A DNA stretch of 64,000 bases. It comes from an uncultured Prevotellaceae bacterium (GTDB lineage Bacteria > Bacteroidota > Bacteroidia > Bacteroidales > Muribaculaceae). Below are positions 8,076 through 15,666 of the stretch, in pieces (positions within the stretch are counted from its first letter, which is position 1; every line of letters starts with the position of its first letter). Location: assembly GCA_900319525.1 (NCBI GenBank), contig ONOU01000012.1:1-64000 (forward strand). The letters are read 5' to 3'. The position numbers were made by a program, and so were the translations under genes. Below the pieces are notes generated by a model, which saw nothing but the letters and a program-made list of their open reading frames with translations, searched no databases and was not told where the DNA came from.

Positions 8076-8495
8076 ATGGCCAATAAGAAGGTATATTTTG
8101 CAGGCTCCATCCGTGGCGGACGCGTCGATGCTGACCTGTACCGGCGCTTGATTGCTTACATCCAGCGCACCGACGTGGTGCTCACCGAGCACATCGGCAA
8201 GAGTAACCTGAACCTGATGGAGCAGGGCCGCGAGCGCGACGCGCGCATCTATGACCAGGACACGGCATGGCTGCGCGAGAGCGATGTACTCATCGGCGAG
8301 TGTACCTGCCCGTCGCTGGGCGTGGGTTACGAGCTGGCCTATGCCGAGTCCCATGGCATCCCCTGCCACATCTTCTACGACTCGGCCAAGACCCAGCTGT
8401 CGGCCATGCTCACCGGCAACCCCTACTTCCACATCCATCCCTATACCACCGAGGCCGACATCTACCCCCAGCTGGACCAGATCCTCAGGCAATAG
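8076..8495 (+). CDS. DNPH1/Rcl-like nucleotide N-glycosidase
   Basis: A 139-residue member of the nucleoside 2-deoxyribosyltransferase superfamily. The N-terminus has YFAGSIRGGR, as in DNPH1 (Rcl), and the active-site segment PSLGVGYELAYA places the catalytic glutamate at E86. DNPH1 cleaves the N-glycosidic bond of 5-hydroxymethyl-dUMP, keeping a damaged nucleotide out of DNA; plain nucleoside deoxyribosyltransferases are a less likely reading because of the SIRGGR loop. Its place in a run with an AlkZ-related protein and SbcCD suits nucleotide-pool cleaning. Confidence 0.88.
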   Translation: MANKKVYFAGSIRGGRVDADLYRRLIAYIQRTDVVLTEHIGKSNLNLMEQGRERDARIYDQDTAWLRESDVLIGECTCPSLGVGYELAYAESHGIPCHIFYDSAKTQLSAMLTGNPYFHIHPYTTEADIYPQLDQILRQ

Positions 8496-8513
8496 CAGTC
8501 AGCCACTCATGGA

Positions 8514-8849
8514 ATGATTATGGGAACCATTTTGATTATAATCATAAATATCCTGATGATTGTCCTGGCAGCCGTGATCGTTGCCGGCAAGGGCGATAGG
8601 CTCATCGCCGGCTACAACACCGCGAGCGAGAATGAGAGACAGCAGGTCAATATCAAGCGCCTGCGCATAGTGGTCGCTGCCATCCTGGTGCTGTCGATAG
8701 CCGCGCTTGACATCCCTTTCTTTATTAGCGGCCAAGAAGAGGACGCCACAGCAGGCTCAGTGATTGCCCATGTGGTTGCCGCAATGGCTGTTATATATAT
8801 TGCCATCGCAGGCGTCATCATCGCCAACACGTGGTGCAAGAAGAAATAA
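8514..8849 (+). CDS. DUF3784 family membrane protein
   Basis: A 111-residue protein with three predicted TM segments (about residues 3-24, 50-70 and 83-105). The loop after the first segment reads GKGDRLIAGYNTASENER, the hallmark of DUF3784. Function is unknown. Two in-frame ATGs, at 8514 and 8520, are possible starts. Its 3' end reaches 8849, and the next gene begins 23 bp later if its ATG at 8873 is used. Confidence 0.85.
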   Translation: MIMGTILIIIINILMIVLAAVIVAGKGDRLIAGYNTASENERQQVNIKRLRIVVAAILVLSIAALDIPFFISGQEEDATAGSVIAHVVAAMAVIYIAIAGVIIANTWCKKK

Positions 8850-8872
8850 AGAAACTACCAAGGTTAGACAAT

Positions 8873-9544
8873 ATGATAAAAAGAGGAATGATACATAATG
8901 CGACCGAGATGGTGGACCTGATTCAGGAAATCGGGTTCCTGCCGTTGCTCTATAGTGGCATCAACGGCTACTCGGCCGAGGATGTCGTCGATAGCGATTG
9001 CCGCTATGTGGTCTATGACGACGGCGGCTGGGACTGGCCCATGTGGAAGTGGAAAGGCCCGATCGTGACCGAGAGCCCCTGCGTTTACGGCAAGTTCTTT
9101 GACAAGAAGGCAGGCTACATCAGCATGGAATGGTGGCCCGACTTCATGAACTGGCGCCGCCACGCCTACCCTGCCCCACCCGAGAGCTCCATCGAGGAGG
9201 CCATTGTGCTCACCCTGCGCGAACATGGCAGCCTCATCACGCGCGAGCTGCGCGCCGCCTGTGGCTTCACGGGGAAGAATCAGCGCAGCCGCTTTGACGG
9301 CTACGTGACGCGCCTGCAGATGGCATGCCGCATCGTCACCCAGGACTTTGTCTATCCCCGCGACAAGCACGGCAAGGAATACGGCTGGGGATGGGCGCTG
9401 CTCACCACACCCGAGCAGCTGCTGGGCAAAGAAGCCTGCGAGTGTGACCGCTCACCGCAAGAGTCACTGGACAGGATTGTGGCACATCTCAAGGGCGTGC
9501 TGCCCCATGCCAGTGAACGACAAATCATGAAATTACTCAAATAA
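8873..9544 (+). CDS. AlkZ-related winged-helix protein
   Basis: A 223-residue protein matching my memory of the AlkZ-related family of Bacteroidales and Clostridia. The features are CVYGKFFDKKAGYIS, then a winged-helix-like region with GSLITRELRAACGF, then RLQMACRIVTQDFVY and GWGWALL. AlkZ (YcaQ) DNA glycosylases unhook interstrand crosslinks. This family is shorter and the key QxQ motif is not evident, so catalytic activity is unproven. The start is set at ATG 8873, with AAGG 9 nt upstream; the GTG at 8831 would overlap the DUF3784 gene. Confidence 0.7.
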   Translation: MIKRGMIHNATEMVDLIQEIGFLPLLYSGINGYSAEDVVDSDCRYVVYDDGGWDWPMWKWKGPIVTESPCVYGKFFDKKAGYISMEWWPDFMNWRRHAYPAPPESSIEEAIVLTLREHGSLITRELRAACGFTGKNQRSRFDGYVTRLQMACRIVTQDFVYPRDKHGKEYGWGWALLTTPEQLLGKEACECDRSPQESLDRIVAHLKGVLPHASERQIMKLLK

Positions 9545-9557
9545 AGGAAATATCATC

Positions 9558-9926
9558 ATGAGAAAGCTACTTATCACTCTTGCCATGCTCATGGCCTTCA
9601 CCGCCATTCATGCGCAAAAGATCAGCTATATCGAGGCCACGACCTCGTGGTACCACGTCTATGACGACAACGGCAAGAAGGTGCACACCTTCAGCACCAC
9701 CCAGGGCGAAGTAGTGGCCTACAGCGAGTCGTTCTACATCGTGAAGCACGGCAGCTGGTACTACACCTTCAATGCCAAGGGCAAGAAACTCTATACCTTT
9801 GCCGTGAGCAATGTGGGCGAGGTGCTCCATGCCACCGGCGACACGTTCACCAGCCGCAAGGGCAGCTGGATCTACACTTGGGACAAAAAAGGAAAGAAAC
9901 TGAACACACGTGCGGCAAACCACTAA
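9558..9926 (+). CDS. Secreted three-repeat protein, function unknown
   Basis: A 122-residue protein with a clear signal peptide (MRKLLITLAMLMAFTAIHAQ). The mature part is three degenerate repeats of about 38 residues, beginning SWYHVYDDNGKKVHTF, SWYYTFNAKGKKLYTF and SWIYTWDKKGKKLN. Each looks like a pair of beta strands with a G-K-K turn, similar in style to WG-type repeats. It should be periplasmic or exported. It lies 13 bp after the AlkZ-related gene and 15 bp before sbcD, which is an odd place for a secreted protein. Confidence 0.75.
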   Translation: MRKLLITLAMLMAFTAIHAQKISYIEATTSWYHVYDDNGKKVHTFSTTQGEVVAYSESFYIVKHGSWYYTFNAKGKKLYTFAVSNVGEVLHATGDTFTSRKGSWIYTWDKKGKKLNTRAANH

Positions 9927-9941
9927 ATCACATCATCACTC

Positions 9942-11144
9942 ATGTTCACATTCATCCACACCAGCGACTGGCATCTGGGCCAGAATTTCTACGGCTATGA
10001 CCGCAGCGAGGAACAGGGCGACTTCCTGAGCCAGCTTGCCGACCTCGTGCGCAAGCGCCAACCCGACGCCCTGCTCGTCAGCGGCGACATCTTCCACACC
10101 GCCGCGCCATCGAGTGCGGCAGTCAACCTGTATGTCAACGCGATGCTCGATATCCACAAGGCATGCACCACCATGGAGATCATCGTCATTGCAGGCAACC
10201 ACGACAGCGCCTCGCGCCTGGACAGTGACCAACGCCTGTGGCGGCTGGCCAACGTCAGGGTGCTGGGAGGCATCTCACGCAACGGCAACGGCCAGGCCGA
10301 CCTGTCGCGCCACATCATCAAGGTGGGGAACAAGGGCATTGTCGCGGCGGTACCGTTTGCCTATCCCGCCAGTTTTCCCCACGCGGGAGCAGCCAGCGAC
10401 ATCAACCGCGACCAGCGCCAGCAGGCCTATTTCCAAGCCTTGCTCGACCAGGCCAACGCGCAAAACGCCGACAACCTGCCCGTTGTGCTGATGGCCCACC
10501 TTGCCGTCAACAACAGCGATTTCACCGGCCATGACCGCAACATGGTCATGGAGTGTGTGGAACTGGATGCGCTGGGCACGGGATATGACTATGCCGCACT
10601 GGGGCACATCCACCGCCCACAGGACGTGAGCCTGCGCGCCCGCTACTGCGGCACGCCGGTTCCCGTGAGCTTTGACGAGCAGTGCGAGCACTCGGTGAGC
10701 ATCGTCGAGATCGACAATCACGATGCCCAGCCCCGAGTCGAGACCAAGGTCATCAAGAACCCGAAGCCCCTGCACACCCTTCCCGCCAATGAGCCTGTCG
10801 ATATCGACACAGCCATCGGCCTGCTGCAGAGCCACAACCCCAACGACAAGGCCTATATCCGCCTCAACGTCAAGGTGGACCGGTTTCTGCCCAACGGTGC
10901 CCTGCAACGTGCCGCACAAGCTGTCAAGGACAAGCAGTGCCGGTTCTGCGAAATCAAGAAAACCGTTACCGCCATGGAACGTCACCACGTCACCCAGCTC
11001 ACCATGGAGCAATTCAACAAGATGCAGCCCATCGAGGTCGCCAATCAGTTCTTTATCGACACGACCAAGCGTCCCATGTCCGAGCAGGAACAAGAAATGT
11101 TTGAAGAGGTTTACCAGGCCGTACTAAAGGAAAACAGACAATGA
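9942..11144 (+). CDS. sbcD: Nuclease SbcCD subunit D (Mre11-like)
   Basis: A 400-residue metallophosphoesterase nuclease. The metal-binding motifs stand in order: HTSDWHLGQNF (D9, H11), LLVSGDIFH, IAGNHDSASR, VLMAHLAV and ALGHIHRPQ. With SbcC it forms the bacterial Mre11-Rad50 complex, which cuts hairpins and DNA ends at palindromes and at stalled forks. Its stop codon overlaps the sbcC start in ATGA (11141-11144), a sign of translational coupling. The window is rich in palindromic repeats, the type of structure SbcCD attacks. Confidence 0.96.
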   Translation: MFTFIHTSDWHLGQNFYGYDRSEEQGDFLSQLADLVRKRQPDALLVSGDIFHTAAPSSAAVNLYVNAMLDIHKACTTMEIIVIAGNHDSASRLDSDQRLWRLANVRVLGGISRNGNGQADLSRHIIKVGNKGIVAAVPFAYPASFPHAGAASDINRDQRQQAYFQALLDQANAQNADNLPVVLMAHLAVNNSDFTGHDRNMVMECVELDALGTGYDYAALGHIHRPQDVSLRARYCGTPVPVSFDEQCEHSVSIVEIDNHDAQPRVETKVIKNPKPLHTLPANEPVDIDTAIGLLQSHNPNDKAYIRLNVKVDRFLPNGALQRAAQAVKDKQCRFCEIKKTVTAMERHHVTQLTMEQFNKMQPIEVANQFFIDTTKRPMSEQEQEMFEEVYQAVLKENRQ

Positions 11145-14100
11145 AACTCAAGCAACTCATTATCGACAATATCGCGTCTATCGAGCACGCCGAAATCAAC
11201 TTTGACGCCGCACCGCTGGCCGACGAGCACCTGTTCCTCATCTCGGGCGAGACGGGCTCGGGCAAGTCCACCATCATCGACTGCCTGTGCCTGGCCCTGT
11301 ATGGCGACACCCCGCGCCTGAACGCCGCCAAGGGTGCCGACTACACCACCAGCGGCCAGGAGGGTGCCAACCAAGACAGCCTCAAGACCGATGACGTGCG
11401 CCAGCTGCTGCGCCGCGGTGCCGTGAGTGCCGACGTGAGGCTCACCTTTGACGACAACGACGGCACGCCCTACGTCGCCACCTGGCACGTGCACCGTTCG
11501 CGCAACAAGGCCGACGGCACCATCCAGAAACCCGCGCGCACCATCATGACCGACGAGGGTGTGGTCCAGGCCCGCCATTACTCCAAGATCAAAGAAATCG
11601 ATGACTTTGTCAAGCAGACCATCGGGCTGGACATGAACCAGTTTTTCCGCACCGTGGTACTCGCCCAGGGCAAGTTTGCCGAATTCCTGGAGAGCGACGA
11701 CAACGACAAGGCGGCCCTGCTCGAGAAGATGACCGGTACCGAGGTCTATGCCCAAATCGGCAAAAAGATCTACGACACCTTCAAGGAAAAGGAGCGAGAA
11801 CGGGACCTGCTCAGTGACCAGCTGCAGAACATCAGGCTACTGAACGAAGAAGAAAAGGCCCAAATCAACGATGAAATCGCCGATTACAAGAAAAAAATCG
11901 CCGAGGAGCAGCTACAGCACGACGGGGCCAAGAAAATGGCCGACTGGCTCACCGAGAAAGCCGACAACGAGTCTAAAATGACCCAAAAGCAGGCCGCTCT
12001 AGAGACCAAGACGGCCCAGCGGCAGCAACAGGACTTCGTTGACCAGCAGACGCTCGTCAACGACTGGGACGCCACCACCGATGCGCGTCGTGAGCTCCAA
12101 GCGCTGCAAGAAGCCCAACGGCAGTCCGAGCAGCTCGAACGCCAGCGGCCCGCCATGCAACAGGAGTTTGACATGCTGTGCGCCGCGTTGCGCGCCACAA
12201 CGGCAGACCTGAGCGATAAGGAAAAAGGGCTCGATGATGTCAAGGCATTTCTCTTGCAGGAGGAGCCCAACCGCGAGATGTATGAAGCCATGGGCGCCAT
12301 CAAATCGGAGATGAAGAACCGCCAGACGGCTACCGACAACATCGCTGCATACAGCACCGCCCTGCAACGCGAAACCGACCGGCTGCCCAAGGCCGAAGAA
12401 ACACTAAAGCGGACACTGGAAGAGAGCCAGGAACAAGCGGCAGCGGTAGAGAAGTCACAGCAGGAATATGACAATCTGCACATCGATCAGGTCATCGGCC
12501 GCAAGGACGACCTGTTTGCCGCCAAGCAGGAACTCCTGGCCTACAAGGGCAGACAAGAGGACATTGCCCAGGCTAAACACAAGCTGGAACTTCTCAAGCA
12601 GGAGCTGGAAGAGCACCAAGCCGCTCTCGACAAGGAACAGGCCGCCATCGACGGCAAGCGCCAGCTGGAACAGAAGGCCCGCGCCGCCGTCGAGCGCCTG
12701 AAGGACTGGAACGCGCTCATCAACCAAGCCCACAAGACGCTGCACGAGGGTGAGACCTGCCCCGTGTGCGGCAATGTCATCGGCACACTCCTGGCCCCAA
12801 AAGCGCAGAGCGAGCTGGACCAGCTGCAGGAAGAGTTAAGGACAGCCGAGCAAGCGGTCATCACGGCCGAGGGCATCATCAAGGCCGAGCAAAAGCTCAC
12901 TCAACGCCTGCAACTCGACATCCAAAACAAGCACAATGACCTGAAGCGGGATGCCGACCAAGGCGCGACACAGTGGAAGCACATCCAGGAATTACTCGCT
13001 AAATGGGACAACAAGGCCGAGGCGACTGCCAGTATGGAACTGACCGAATCGCTCATCAACGACATTGACGGCGAAATCGGTCGGCTGAACGGCATCATCA
13101 AGCAGGCCCAAGCCCTCAACGAACGCATCAAACAACAGCGCGAGACGAGTGCCCAGAAAGTGAAGGCCCACAATCAGGCGCAACTGGACCTGAACGGCAT
13201 CCATGCAAGCATCGGCAAGCAACGCGAAGCCATCGAGGCGAGCAAGAGTCTGCTGGACAAAACGACAGCCGAGCTGAACAGGCTGTTTGTCTTCGGCGAC
13301 TGGCAAGAGCGGGCGAAAAGTGCCCATTTCATCGAGGAATTGGAGCATCAGGCCAACAATTTCAAGGCCAAGGAGAATGAGGCCCGACAGCTCGACCGCG
13401 CCATTGCCCTGCTCAAGGCGCACCTGCCCGCGATGAATGCCGCCAAGGCGAACATTAAGGGGCTGACCGACAACGGCCACTCCACCGCCGTGATTCCCGA
13501 GGGCCTGAATGACTTGTGGAACAACCTGGAGAACAAATCGCTGGAATGGAACACGCGGCTCGACACGGCACGCAAGAGCGCGCAGCAGGCCCAGCAGGCG
13601 CTGGACACCTGCCTAGCCAACCTGCCGCTCATGACCATCCAGCGACTGACCGCCCTGGCGAGCCACAACCAGGCAGAAGTCACAGCCATCAAGCAGGCCC
13701 ACCAGGCACTCAACGACAGCATCACCCTCATGCAGGGTGAGCTGCAGGCGATGAAAGCCCTGCAAGGTGAAATCGCGGCCCGCAAGCCCCAATTCACCGA
13801 GGAAAACCCCGAACGGCTGGCCGACATGATTCAAGCTGCCGGCAAACGCATCGAGGAACTGAATGAGGAGGTCTCGAACCGCACGGCACGCCTCAAGGCC
13901 AATGAGGAGAACGTGCGCCTCATGGGCGAGAAACAGCAACTGCTAGAACAGGCCGAAGCCATCTACCGCCAGTGGGCCGACTTCAGCAACAAGCTGGGCA
14001 GCGCCGACGGCAAGACCCTGCGCAAAATCGCCCAGAGCTATCTGCTGGGCGAACTGCTGGGCTCGGCCAACGGCTACCTGCGGCAGTTCAACGACCGCTA

Positions 14101-14470
14101 CGAGCTGGAATCCTATCCCGGCACACTCACCATCCTCGTGCGCGACCTGCTGCAGGGCGACCGAACGGCGGTGACCACCCTCTCGGGCGGCGAGAGCTTC
14201 ATGGTGTCGCTGGCCCTGGCACTGGCCCTGTCCAGCATGTCGGGCAAAGTCTTTAACGTGGATACCATCTTCATCGACGAGGGCTTCGGCTCACTGAGCG
14301 CCGGCTACCTCGACAACGTGATGGAAACGCTCAACCGCCTCTATGACATGGGAGGCCGCCGCGTGGGCATCATCAGCCACGTGGAGATGCTCAAAGAACG
14401 CATCACCACCCAGATCCAAGTCGCCCGCGACCCCAAAGACAACACCGCCTCCCGCGTCACCGTCATCTGA
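11141..14470 (+). CDS. sbcC: Nuclease SbcCD subunit C (Rad50-like ATPase)
   Basis: A 1109-residue SMC-like ATPase. Walker A is GETGSGKST at residues 36-44. Long coiled coils run from about 220 to 530 and from 550 to 950, broken by the zinc hook C540-P-V-C543. The ABC signature LSGGESFMVSLALAL begins near residue 1014, and Walker B with D1046 reads TIFIDEGFGSL. Length and layout are those of complete SbcC. It tethers DNA ends and uses ATP to control the SbcD nuclease. It is the last gene of the plus-strand run and is followed by a strong terminator. Confidence 0.97.
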   Translation: MKLKQLIIDNIASIEHAEINFDAAPLADEHLFLISGETGSGKSTIIDCLCLALYGDTPRLNAAKGADYTTSGQEGANQDSLKTDDVRQLLRRGAVSADVRLTFDDNDGTPYVATWHVHRSRNKADGTIQKPARTIMTDEGVVQARHYSKIKEIDDFVKQTIGLDMNQFFRTVVLAQGKFAEFLESDDNDKAALLEKMTGTEVYAQIGKKIYDTFKEKERERDLLSDQLQNIRLLNEEEKAQINDEIADYKKKIAEEQLQHDGAKKMADWLTEKADNESKMTQKQAALETKTAQRQQQDFVDQQTLVNDWDATTDARRELQALQEAQRQSEQLERQRPAMQQEFDMLCAALRATTADLSDKEKGLDDVKAFLLQEEPNREMYEAMGAIKSEMKNRQTATDNIAAYSTALQRETDRLPKAEETLKRTLEESQEQAAAVEKSQQEYDNLHIDQVIGRKDDLFAAKQELLAYKGRQEDIAQAKHKLELLKQELEEHQAALDKEQAAIDGKRQLEQKARAAVERLKDWNALINQAHKTLHEGETCPVCGNVIGTLLAPKAQSELDQLQEELRTAEQAVITAEGIIKAEQKLTQRLQLDIQNKHNDLKRDADQGATQWKHIQELLAKWDNKAEATASMELTESLINDIDGEIGRLNGIIKQAQALNERIKQQRETSAQKVKAHNQAQLDLNGIHASIGKQREAIEASKSLLDKTTAELNRLFVFGDWQERAKSAHFIEELEHQANNFKAKENEARQLDRAIALLKAHLPAMNAAKANIKGLTDNGHSTAVIPEGLNDLWNNLENKSLEWNTRLDTARKSAQQAQQALDTCLANLPLMTIQRLTALASHNQAEVTAIKQAHQALNDSITLMQGELQAMKALQGEIAARKPQFTEENPERLADMIQAAGKRIEELNEEVSNRTARLKANEENVRLMGEKQQLLEQAEAIYRQWADFSNKLGSADGKTLRKIAQSYLLGELLGSANGYLRQFNDRYELESYPGTLTILVRDLLQGDRTAVTTLSGGESFMVSLALALALSSMSGKVFNVDTIFIDEGFGSLSAGYLDNVMETLNRLYDMGGRRVGIISHVEMLKERITTQIQVARDPKDNTASRVTVI

Positions 14471-14489
14471 CCCCTCTTCATTATAGGAA

Positions 14490-14530
14490 GCGGGGGCGGC
14501 GCTATCAGTCAGCGTCGTCCCCGGTTTTAT
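14490..14530 (+). terminator. Rho-independent terminator after sbcC
   Basis: A 13-bp GC-rich stem with two G-U pairs, arms at 14490-14503 and 14511-14524, encloses a 7-base loop and is followed by TTTTATTT. It begins 19 bp after the sbcC stop and separates the plus-strand run from the converging DUF4251 gene. Confidence 0.8.
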
Positions 14531-14555
14531 TTACCCAGAATTACGTATTATATGC

Positions 14556-15050
14556 TTAGTTGAGGATGTCCAGGCCGTGGAACATGCCGCTGTAGGAGAT
14601 GGCGTCACGGCCGCGGGGATCAACGTCGATGGTGGTCTTGCCGTTCATGAACACCTCGACGTGGAAGCGGTAATTATCGTCACCGTTATCAACCCTGAAG
14701 GTCACACGGGCACGGTCGGGCTTGGGATATTCCACCTTATAGTCAAGAATCGCGCTCGAGAAATTCAGCGCCTTGTAGCCACTGGCACCATAACCCACAT
14801 TCTGCCCCGAGCCGGCATAGGGAAGATAGCACGTTACCATGCCGTCACGCACGATCATCTTCTGGCCCTGACTCACACTCATCGTGGGTGCCGACAGGGG
14901 TCTCATCGAACCCACCATAACCACATACTCACGTGACTCGAGCAATGCCTTGATGGCCTCGGCGCGCTGGGCATCAACCACCTTATTTCCTGTGCTGCAT
15001 GCCGCCAGCACCAGTGCCACTACTGATAAAAATAGTAATACCCTTTTCAT
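14556..15050 (-). CDS. DUF4251 lipoprotein
   Basis: A 164-residue lipoprotein: an N-terminal hydrophobic segment ends in the lipobox LAAC at about residues 15-18. The body has the DUF4251 features RPLSAPTMSV, CYLPYAG and a glycine-rich GASGYKAL before beta-rich sequence ending in SGMFHGL. The family is Bacteroidetes-specific and of unknown function, presumably in the periplasm or outer membrane. It is the third gene after PorZ in the same direction and a paralog of the adjacent gene. Confidence 0.88.
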   Translation of the reverse strand: MKRVLLFLSVVALVLAACSTGNKVVDAQRAEAIKALLESREYVVMVGSMRPLSAPTMSVSQGQKMIVRDGMVTCYLPYAGSGQNVGYGASGYKALNFSSAILDYKVEYPKPDRARVTFRVDNGDDNYRFHVEVFMNGKTTIDVDPRGRDAISYSGMFHGLDILN

Positions 15051-15166
15051 AATTTCTTGAGTTTTATCGGGTTAGTAATAAAGAAAAATTTCTATAATTT
15101 AGACTTAATACGTTACAAAAGGTTTAATACCCAATCCTCATTATTTGTCAGTCACAATTCCCCTTT

Positions 15167-15646
15167 TTACTGGAACACCATTTCTCCCTGGAACGAAATC
15201 GGATCCCTGTCACGTGCCCATACATCGATAACGGCCTTGCCGCTAGTGAAGATGTTGATGCGGTAATGGAAGACGTCTTCATCATTGGTCACATCATACT
15301 CGATGAGGTAGCCGTTGCTGCCGGCAAACGTCGCATTGTAGTTGCGGATTTCGGCCTTGAAATTCAGTCCCTTGCTGGCGCCATAGGGCAGACGATAGGC
15401 CTCGCCCACATAGGGGAGGTAGCTGTCCATCTCGTCACCGTTGATCTTGAGTTCATAGTTGGAATTGACGTGGCGCGACATGCCGCCGAAGGGTCTCATC
15501 CAGTCGACAGCTATCGTGAAATGCCGCTCCTCGATCGAGGAGTGTACCTGCTGGGCCATTTCCTCCTTGGTCAAGCGGCTGCCGGTATGGCACGCCGTGA
15601 GCAGCACCAGCATCAGCGCGGAAAGGATAAAAGTGAGCCTGTTCAT
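15167..15646 (-). CDS. DUF4251 lipoprotein, paralog
   Basis: A 159-residue lipoprotein with lipobox LTAC near residues 16-19. It shares with its neighbour the blocks RPFGGMSR, SYLPYVGEAYRLPYGAS and a C-terminal FQGEMVF. The two are diverged, so the duplication is not recent. It starts 20 bp downstream of the PorZ-like stop, which suggests one transcript. Function is unknown; a link to the secretion system is inferred from position only. Confidence 0.88.
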   Translation of the reverse strand: MNRLTFILSALMLVLLTACHTGSRLTKEEMAQQVHSSIEERHFTIAVDWMRPFGGMSRHVNSNYELKINGDEMDSYLPYVGEAYRLPYGASKGLNFKAEIRNYNATFAGSNGYLIEYDVTNDEDVFHYRINIFTSGKAVIDVWARDRDPISFQGEMVFQ

Positions 15647-15666
15647 GACGTTCTGCTTATTGTGGT

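Noticed and set aside
8831-8872. GTG start for the AlkZ-related protein
   Set aside because: It overlaps the DUF3784 end and the extra residues look unlike the family; ATG 8873 has a better ribosome site.
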